Assembly (NCBI GenBank): GCA_023269545.1
Contig: JAHFTB010000018.1
Coordinates: 1-46,460, forward strand
Length of the DNA stretch: 46,460 bases
Direction of reading: 5' to 3'
DNA from: Verrucomicrobiota bacterium
GTDB lineage: Bacteria; Verrucomicrobiota; Verrucomicrobiia; Chthoniobacterales; Xiphinematobacteraceae
The position numbers and the translations under genes were made by a program. The notes under the pieces are model-generated. The model searched no databases. It was not told where the DNA came from and saw nothing but the letters and a program-made list of their open reading frames with translations. Below, piece by piece: positions 41,198 through 46,460 of this stretch (positions are counted from its first letter, which is position 1; every line of letters starts with the position of its first letter).

Positions 41198-42487
41198 ATG
41201 AACAAGGCTTCTTCTCGCCCACAAGAAAAGGCGATTTTGGTCGGATTGGAACACGGGAAAACCACTCGATGGGATGTAGAAGAATCCCTGGAAGAATTGC
41301 GTCAACTTGCCGCAACCGCCGGAGCAGTCATTGTAGATACCTGCATACAACGTTTGGAACGGCCCACAGCTCCCTACTACATTGGAAAAGGGAAAGCAGA
41401 AGAAGTGGCGCGACAATGCGAAGAAAAAGAAGTCACTTCGGTCATTTTTGACGACGAACTTTCTCCAGCCCAAGGAAGAAACCTGGAACTCGTTACAAGC
41501 CGCAAGGTTTTAGACCGCACCCAATTGATCTTGGATATTTTCGCCCAGCGAGCTCGGACTCGCGAAGGACGACTGCAAATTGAACTGGCACAACTACAGT
41601 ATTTGCTTCCGCGCTTGACGCGCATGTGGACCCATCTTTCCCGACAAACGGGTGGCATCGGTACTCGTGGCCCCGGAGAAACTCAGTTGGAAGTCGATCG
41701 ACGACGAGTTCAAGAGCGAATTGCCAAATTGGAAAAAGATCTTAGCGCCGTTCGGAAGAATCGTTCGATTCAGCGCGAGGGACGTCTCAGAAGAAATTGG
41801 CCCGTGGCAGCCGTTGTAGGCTATACCAATGCAGGAAAATCTTCGCTGCTGAACCGCTTGACTGGCTCGGAGGTCATTGCAGAAGACAAACTCTTTGCGA
41901 CGCTCGATCCCACTACCCGCCAAATGATTCTCCCCAACCGCCAAAAAGTCCTCCTGACTGATACCGTGGGTTTCATTCGCAAACTGCCCCACACTGTAGT
42001 GGAATCATTTAAAGCCACTCTCGAAGAAGTTCAATTAGCGGATCTGCTCATTCATATTGTAGATATCAGTCATCCTCAATATCACGACCAAATGGTGGTA
42101 GTGGATGCCACTATTAAAGAATTAGGAGCCAGTGGAAAACAAACCGTCCTTGTCTTTAATAAGATGGATTGTGTCCACGATCGAGAACTCGTTCAATCGC
42201 AACTGCAACGTTATCCCGGGAGTGTGGCAATTTCCGCTCGGACCGGGGAGGGAATAAACGCCTTCTTTGAGCAACTAGAACTGGATTTGCGCGCGTGGCG
42301 GTTGAAAGGCGAATATCGAATTCCACTTACGGAGTCTGCTCTCTTTGCTGAAATTCATCGAGTGGGACATGTCCTCTCTCTTCACTATGAAGGAGACCTG
42401 GCTCATGTGACCGCACACATTCCGCCTCGCCTACAGCATCGCATGGCTCCCTTTGAAACAAAGGGTTCCTCTGACATGCGGTCTTAA
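41198..42487 (+). CDS. hflX: GTPase HflX
   Basis: HflX is a ribosome-associated GTPase that splits stalled or heat-stressed 70S ribosomes. The N-terminal domain has CIQRLERPTAPYYIGKGKAEEV and IFDDELSPAQGRNLE, followed by the coiled linker with GGIGTRGPGETQLEVDRRR (about 150-168). The G domain shows G1 GYTNAGKSSL, G3 DTVGF, G4 NKMD and G5 SARTG. Length 429. A hairpin GCAAC-AAA-GTTGC lies just after the stop (about 42494). Confidence 0.95.
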   Translation: MNKASSRPQEKAILVGLEHGKTTRWDVEESLEELRQLAATAGAVIVDTCIQRLERPTAPYYIGKGKAEEVARQCEEKEVTSVIFDDELSPAQGRNLELVTSRKVLDRTQLILDIFAQRARTREGRLQIELAQLQYLLPRLTRMWTHLSRQTGGIGTRGPGETQLEVDRRRVQERIAKLEKDLSAVRKNRSIQREGRLRRNWPVAAVVGYTNAGKSSLLNRLTGSEVIAEDKLFATLDPTTRQMILPNRQKVLLTDTVGFIRKLPHTVVESFKATLEEVQLADLLIHIVDISHPQYHDQMVVVDATIKELGASGKQTVLVFNKMDCVHDRELVQSQLQRYPGSVAISARTGEGINAFFEQLELDLRAWRLKGEYRIPLTESALFAEIHRVGHVLSLHYEGDLAHVTAHIPPRLQHRMAPFETKGSSDMRS

Positions 42488-42509
42488 AAATAAAGCAACA
42501 AAGTTGCTC

Positions 42510-42539
42510 TGAAGTGGTGCCGAAAAGGTGGACAGGGGA
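42510..42539 (+). mobile_element. Solo IS3-family end
   Basis: The 30-base end TGAAGTGGTGCC...GACAGGGGA matches the IS3 terminal repeat at 46271-46300 with a single difference and in the same orientation. No transposase sequence follows here. It marks the left border of the accessory island. Confidence 0.75.
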
Positions 42540-42597
42540 GATAACCTAAAAAGAACCGTGAACACCAAAGAAAATCTCAGAAGAAGACCCTGGGCTG

Positions 42598-42852
42598 ATG
42601 GAGAGAATGCAGGCTGCTTGGAATGCTTCCTCTAAAGAACAGCAAGAGCAGTGGTTTCAAGAGATGGGGAATAACTCTTTTTTTACCCATCTAAGGCCAA
42701 CAGACAAGAGGCCTATGGGCCCGTTTTTTGCATTACGATTACGAGAAATCTTAGAACCATCCCTACCTGGAATGGAGCCAAATATCGTTTTACCTATTTC
42801 GCCCAACAGAAAGCCTCTCCAAAAACCTTTGCAATTGGTCAAACCCATATAA
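42598..42852 (+). CDS. Small hypothetical protein
   Basis: An 84-residue frame from ATG 42598 (MERMQAAWNASSKEQQEQWFQEMG). It is hydrophilic at first and proline-rich at the end (LPISPNRKPLQKPLQLVKP). In-frame coding continues a few codons upstream before a stop, so it may be the 3' end of a gene cut by the IS event. No family recognised; coding status uncertain. Confidence 0.4.
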   Translation: MERMQAAWNASSKEQQEQWFQEMGNNSFFTHLRPTDKRPMGPFFALRLREILEPSLPGMEPNIVLPISPNRKPLQKPLQLVKPI

Positions 42853-42905
42853 GGGTCATATGTTTCCTAACTAGGATCATCAAGCCGCTACTATCCTGAG
42901 TGTGT

Positions 42906-43481
42906 TTACGCAGGACACTTGAGCCGAGCAAGGGTTTCAATCAACGTGGTGCGCTTGACACCAAAATTGCGGCACACAGCTGCCTTAGACATGCCGCTAT
43001 TCAGCGCGGAGATGATGGCGTCCAATTTCTCACCAACAATGGCTGGCGGGCGTCCGCCAATCCGCCCACGCCGTTTGGCAGCAGCCAAGCCCGCAACAAC
43101 ACGCTCTTGAATCAAGGCACGCTCGTACTGCGCAAGTGCACCAAATATATGGAACAGCAGCTCACCAGATGCTGTGGTGGTATCCATACCTTCGGTGAGC
43201 GAACGAAAAGCCACTTGCTGATCTTTCAGTGTAGTCACGATGGCGAGCAAGTGTGACAGCGAACGGGGCCAAGCCGATCCAGCTTCCAAACTACCAGTAT
43301 GTCACCAGAGCGCACAAATTCCAAGGCTTGTGCCAAGCCAGAGCGATCGTCCTTGGCACCCGAGGCATGATCCTTGAATAAATGGCGGGCATCGACACCT
43401 GCTGCCAACAGCGCGTCGCGTTGCAAATCAGTGCTCTGCCGGTCGGAATCCGACGAAACGCGCAATATAGCCCACTAGCAT
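42906..43481 (-). pseudogene. Serine recombinase (resolvase/invertase), frameshifted
   Basis: The parts of a Tn3-type resolvase are spread over three frames: start MLVGY (ATG 43481), then MRVSSDSDRQSTDLQRDALLAA to VVWKLDRLG, then RSLSHLLAIVTTLKDQQVAF to the HTH end (KAAVCRNFGVKRTTLIETLARL). One extra base near 43468 and two extra bases (CC) near 43270 break the frame. The catalytic serine region RVSSDSD and the helix-turn-helix are both still recognisable. No res site was identified. Confidence 0.85.
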
Positions 43482-43623
43482 AGACGGATAACAATTAAAA
43501 TAGGTTCCCGTATAGTACCGCATTGCGACAATGTTTTCCGCACATTTTTTTAAGGCTTCAACTGAGATTTTTGCCGGGCCTTTGCTAACGTATCGCAAAA
43601 CATATGTTTTACGACACTACCAA

Positions 43624-43655
43624 AATGATATCATTTGTGCTATAATGAGATCATT
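43624..43655 (+). promoter_or_regulatory. Promoter with twin palindromes before the fitA-like gene
   Basis: A -10 box TATAAT lies at 43641-43646. Two near-identical 12-bp palindromes, AATGATATCATT (43624-43635) and AATGAGATCATT (43644-43655), have centres 20 bp apart on either side of it. This is the expected arrangement for an RHH antitoxin operator that represses its own operon. Another palindrome AAAACATATGTTTT lies near 43597-43610. Confidence 0.6.
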
Positions 43656-43679
43656 GATATTTATCAAATTAGTAAATCA

Positions 43680-43919
43680 ATGGCATCCGTCACTGTCCGC
43701 AACCTACCTGATGAAACGCACCGAGCCTTGCGCGTGCGTGCCGCTATGCATGGCCTAAGTACCGAGGCTGAAATCCGGGAAATCCTCGAAAATGCTGTTC
43801 GTCCCGAAGGCCGGATCAAACTCGGCTCCCTGCTCGCCGAAATTGGCCGCGAAGTAGGCGGCGTCGAACTTGAAATCGAACGAGATAGGAGACCTTCCAA
43901 TCCGGTGAATTTTGAATGA
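43680..43919 (+). CDS. fitA: FitA-like antitoxin (ribbon-helix-helix)
   Basis: A 79-residue protein starting MASVTVRNLPDETHRALRVRAAMHGLSTEAEIREILENAV, the FitA/Arc-type ribbon-helix-helix that binds DNA as a dimer. The C-terminal part (GRIKLGSLLAEIGREVGGVELE) should wrap the toxin. ATG 43680 is chosen from the conserved start; the promoter palindromes lie just upstream. Its last bases overlap the toxin start as ATGA. Confidence 0.9.
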   Translation: MASVTVRNLPDETHRALRVRAAMHGLSTEAEIREILENAVRPEGRIKLGSLLAEIGREVGGVELEIERDRRPSNPVNFE

Positions 43920-44344
43920 TCCTAGTCGATACCAATGTTATTTCTGAGCCGTTAAGGGCATCTGGAGATATGAACGTTCTTGCTTGGATTGACGCGCAGA
44001 TCATCGAAACACTGTATCTCTCAACCATCAGCCTTGCGGAACTGCGTTTTGGTATCGCTGTGCTCCCAGAGGGAAAACGCCGGGATACGCTTCATTCCAG
44101 TCTTGAGCAGCGCGTCTTGCCGTTGTTTACTGGACGCATCCTGTCATTCGATGCTATAGCGTCGCAAGCATATGCAACGCTGCGTGCCAAAGCTCGGGCC
44201 GCCGGACAGGCAATTGCGGCCACAGACGGCTATATCGCTGCTATTGCAGCGACGCATGGTTTCTCGGTAGCTACGCGTGACACATTTCCTTTCGAGGCCG
44301 CCGGATTAACTGTCATCAACCCTTGGACATGGAAGGCACATTAA
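43916..44344 (+). CDS. fitB: FitB-like PIN-domain toxin
   Basis: A 142-residue PIN ribonuclease. The acidic active site is seen as VDTNVISE (Asp near 4), SLAELRFG (Glu near 42), ATDGYIAAIA (Asp near 104) and VATRDTFPFEAAGL (Asp near 122). FitB/VapC toxins cleave RNA, often tRNA, and are neutralised by FitA. A broken second copy of this pair lies at 45.8-46.3 kb. The pair looks horizontally acquired. Confidence 0.92.
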   Translation: MILVDTNVISEPLRASGDMNVLAWIDAQIIETLYLSTISLAELRFGIAVLPEGKRRDTLHSSLEQRVLPLFTGRILSFDAIASQAYATLRAKARAAGQAIAATDGYIAAIAATHGFSVATRDTFPFEAAGLTVINPWTWKAH

Positions 44345-44424
44345 TGCCAACAAGCTGGAAAAGGGTGGCTGGTAACACGACTGCTGTTCCCCTCTGAAGC
44401 ACCGCAACACATCTACATGGGACG

Positions 44425-45066
44425 TTAGATTCGTCTCTGATTTTTTGGGTCTTTTCCGCGCTCGGAAGATGTAGGACGAGCTATTGAGCGACGACAAGGC
44501 TCAAAGTAACGATAGATTTCGGCAAGGCCAGCAGTCATCATCTGAAGAATTTTTTCGCGTTTTTCGGGTGGGATTGGATCTGGACGCATTTTAGGGTCCG
44601 GATCGTGCTCATGGGCTAACATCATAATCGGTACTAACGCCCCGCCGCGTTCTTCATCATCGATAAGGTCCGACCAAATCGACGAGCCAGACTGAACTGC
44701 ACACATAAACCCTTTCGCCCAATCATTCCCATAAGCAATACCATCTTCATTTTCCAGTAATACGGGAAGATACACATTATCCTTTTCCAAAGTTTCTAAC
44801 AGTTTAAAGGCAATCGTATTCCAGTGCCGCATCATTAAACTAATGATGGCAGTTGCTTGCTCCGCAGTATCAAAAACATGTTCTTCTCCAAGCACATGCG
44901 GAAAATACCGGCTAGGTCCTACAGTATCCGGGCTACTGATCAATGCTGCGAAGTAGCCATCAAGCATTTCCAGATTCATCACAGCGGAGCCTCTTCCATT
45001 TAGAAAGTCGGCAAGTTGCTTAAGTTCTCCGTCATCGAGAGGAAAATTGATGAGGACATCACTCAT
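44425..45066 (-). CDS. UPF0149 (YecA/YgfB) family protein
   Basis: A 213-residue protein with the family's LDGYFAALISSPDTVGPSRYFPHVLG region (about 34-59) and WAKGFMCAVQSGSSIWSDL (about 115-133). The SEC-C zinc tail found in many YecA proteins is absent; it ends with a basic RPTSSERGKDPKNQRRI. ATG 45066 gives the family N terminus. It is 40 bases downstream of the VapC-like gene. Function unknown. Confidence 0.82.
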   Translation of the reverse strand: MSDVLINFPLDDGELKQLADFLNGRGSAVMNLEMLDGYFAALISSPDTVGPSRYFPHVLGEEHVFDTAEQATAIISLMMRHWNTIAFKLLETLEKDNVYLPVLLENEDGIAYGNDWAKGFMCAVQSGSSIWSDLIDDEERGGALVPIMMLAHEHDPDPKMRPDPIPPEKREKILQMMTAGLAEIYRYFEPCRRSIARPTSSERGKDPKNQRRI

Positions 45067-45106
45067 CATGGTAGTATTTCTAAAATAGCGCTTCCCACTG
45101 AGTATG

Positions 45107-45508
45107 CTACCAGCCGATGAGCTTGAGTCCTTCCACTTCTTGAAAGTGCGCATCGCGAGTAGCTAATGGCATGTTACATTCCAGAGCTACGGCTGCAATC
45201 CAAACGTCATTCTCCGGAATGGGATGGCCTTTGCGTTTGAGTTGAACAGCTACTTTGGCGTAGACCTCAGCAGTGGCTGAATCAGGATGCAGCAACCCTG
45301 CAATTGAGAGGAAGTCGTCTACGCGGTGTCGATTATGTTCAGGACGGGTGGAAGAAAGTGCTCCTTTGTAAAGTTCCCCAAGGACTACCAAGGATATAAA
45401 TAAGGATGTTTCAGTCGTTGTCGTTAAAGCAAGTACATTAATATCGCCTCGCAGATGTGCTACAACAACGCTGGTATCCAGTAGAATTTCGTTGAAACGT
45501 TCAGTCAT
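45107..45508 (-). CDS. vapC: VapC-like PIN-domain toxin
   Basis: A 133-residue PIN protein with LLDTSVVVAHLRG (Asp near 10), LVVLGELYKGAL (Glu near 44), NDVWIAAVALE (Asp near 101) and LATRDAHFQEVEGL (Asp near 119). ATG 45508 overlaps the antitoxin stop by 8 bases (ATGACTGA). It is a typical type II toxin gene with RNase role. Unrelated in detail to the FitB copy nearby. Confidence 0.9.
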   Translation of the reverse strand: MTERFNEILLDTSVVVAHLRGDINVLALTTTTETSLFISLVVLGELYKGALSSTRPEHNRHRVDDFLSIAGLLHPDSATAEVYAKVAVQLKRKGHPIPENDVWIAAVALECNMPLATRDAHFQEVEGLKLIGW

Positions 45509-45713
45509 GCACTTCGATCCGTCGGGAATCATCGAGCGCTTCCTGAAACGCTTTGGCATCGGCTTCATCTAAGCACCCATGCGTGCGGCGCAGTACCTCA
45601 ACACGCTCTTGTTGAGCTGTGGTGTCGAGCCGGTAAATGTGACTTACTATTTCAACTTGCTGAGGCAACGTCAGCTTTTGGACACCCCGCATGATAGATT
45701 CAAGCAAAGTCAT
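45501..45713 (-). CDS. Antitoxin of the VapC-like toxin
   Basis: A 70-residue protein directly upstream of, and overlapping, the VapC-like gene. It has a helical N-terminal half (MTLLESIMRGVQKLTLPQQVEIVSHIYRL) and an acidic C terminus (EADAKAFQEALDDSRRIEVHD). It is likely an antitoxin by position; the DNA-binding fold is not obvious from the sequence. Confidence 0.72.
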   Translation of the reverse strand: MTLLESIMRGVQKLTLPQQVEIVSHIYRLDTTAQQERVEVLRRTHGCLDEADAKAFQEALDDSRRIEVHD

Positions 45714-45818
45714 AAAAATAAAGTAATACAGCTATAAGGAAAAGCGAGCCCGGAAAGGAAATTAAGGTTCCAATGCCCAGTTGAATGCCACAAATTTGAA
45801 TACCAATAGGTTACATCA

Positions 45819-46293
45819 GAATTCCTCGAAAATGCTGTTCGTCCCGAAAGCCGGATCAAACTCGATTCCCTGCTCGCCGAAATTGGTTGCGAAGTGGGCG
45901 TCTGGAGATATGAACGTGCTTGCTTGGATTGACGCGCAGATCATCGAAACGCTGTACCTCTCAACCATCAGCCTTGCGGAACTGCGTTTTGGTATCGCTG
46001 TGCTCCCAGAGGGAAAACGCCGGGATACGCTTCATTCCAGTCTTGAGCAGCGCGTTTTGCCGTTGTTTGCTGGACGTATCCTGTCATTCGATGCTATTGA
46101 GTCGCAAGCATATGCAACGTTACGCGCCAAAGCTCGAGCTGCCGGACAGGCAATTGCGGCCACAGACGGCTATATCGCTGCTATTGCAGCAGCGCATGGT
46201 TTTTCGGTAGCCACACGCGATACATTTCCTTTCGAGGCAGCCGGATTGACTGTCATCAACCCTTGGACATTGAAGTGGTGCCGAAAAGGTTGA
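45819..46293 (+). pseudogene. Deleted second copy of fitAB
   Basis: 45819-45900 match the middle of fitA (43779 onward), and 45901-46270 match fitB nearly base for base. Relative to copy 1, about 100 bp are missing at the junction, removing the end of fitA and the first 17 residues of fitB including the catalytic VDTN aspartate. The fitA start is gone. The 3' end is replaced by the IS3 end, turning the toxin's PWTWKAH ending into PWTLKWCRKG. It is presumably non-functional as a toxin. Confidence 0.88.
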
Positions 46294-46460
46294 CAGGGGA
46301 ATATAGTTTAAATTGGAAAGTTGTTAATTAAATTTTGAAGTTTGATGGATTTGAGTGATTTTTCGTACTGAGCCGGGGATAGATAATCGAGAGCGCAATG
46401 GAGGCGAGAGGGATTATAAAAAGTTTCGATATAATCGAAGATGAGCCTATCAGCCTCAGC
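46271..46460 (-). mobile_element. IS3-family insertion sequence, partial at window edge
   Basis: The terminal repeat begins TGAAGTGGTGCCGAAAAGG at 46271 and is followed inward by the 3' end of a transposase gene on the minus strand. The IS cut the 3' end of the fitB copy. The other end lies beyond the window. Confidence 0.8.
46308..46460 (-). CDS. IS3-family transposase OrfB, C-terminal end (partial)
   Basis: The last 50 residues of an integrase-core transposase: ADRLIFDYIETFYNPSRLHCALDYLSPAQYEKSL, the IS3-type ending with FYNxxRxHxALxYxSPxxYE. Stop TAA is at 46308-46310. The DDE core itself is outside the window. Confidence 0.88.
   Translation of the reverse strand, partial: AEADRLIFDYIETFYNPSRLHCALDYLSPAQYEKSLKSIKLQNLINNFPI

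Overview
The window looks like the chromosome of a member of the Verrucomicrobiota. The strongest evidence is a complete minus-strand locus of the Akkermansia Amuc_1098 to Amuc_1102 type (two secretins, an Amuc_1099-like, an Amuc_1100-like and a PilM-like/Amuc_1101 protein, and Amuc_1102). Kdo hydroxylase and the other envelope genes fit a Gram-negative cell. I cannot name a genus. Family assignments come from reading motifs; no search was run.

Layout. 1-3.0 kb: end of an unknown gene, then the tight minus-strand operon guaA-coaD-yceD-rpmF. 3.2-5.2 kb: aat, a lone HPt protein and kdoO. 5.3-12.9 kb: two rho genes on the minus strand, one of them next to coaE, enclosing tRNA-Gly(TCC), a DoxX-like protein, a short MgtE and acetolactate synthase. 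13.4-22.9 kb: the pilus-like locus, with a tyrosine recombinase upstream. 24-28.2 kb: purC, an ArfB-like release factor, a mutarotase, a TPR pair and an orphan helical protein. 28.3-32.9 kb: a minus-strand run of CPBP protease, thiL, MGDG-synthase-like glycosyltransferase, HAD remnant, bioB and rpiB. 33-42.5 kb: a plus-strand run of a tandem-ACT gene broken by a stop, a FIST protein, a phosphodiester glycosidase, hpf, scpA-scpB-pheA, an RRM protein, miaA and hflX. 42.5-46.46 kb: an accessory island with a decayed resolvase, a FitAB-type toxin-antitoxin pair, a VapBC-type pair with a UPF0149 gene, a broken second copy of fitAB and the end of an IS3-family element.

What stands out is small dispersed repeats sitting at gene ends. 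Family R1 (four copies of about 80 bp, nearly identical, with TGAYGTGACGCA inverted ends) is flanked by 8-bp direct repeats at three copies, so it behaves as a recently moved MITE. One copy supplies the ilvB stop codon and one separates scpA from scpB. Family R2 (seven recognisable copies, about 55-120 bp, more diverged) lies in intergenic gaps, and three copies supply the first or last codons of genes (the PilM-like gene, the second secretin, rpiB). With the broken genes (HAD, ACT, resolvase, fitAB copy) and a PheA lacking the middle of its dehydratase domain, this suggests a genome under repeat expansion and some gene decay.

Gene cooperation visible here: guaA/coaD/rpmF and coaE/rho2 are housekeeping sets. 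The six-gene pilus locus should build one envelope-spanning complex, but no pilB/pilT/pilC motor gene is in the window. ScpA and ScpB form the kleisin part of condensin. The toxin-antitoxin pairs are typical passengers of the terminal island.
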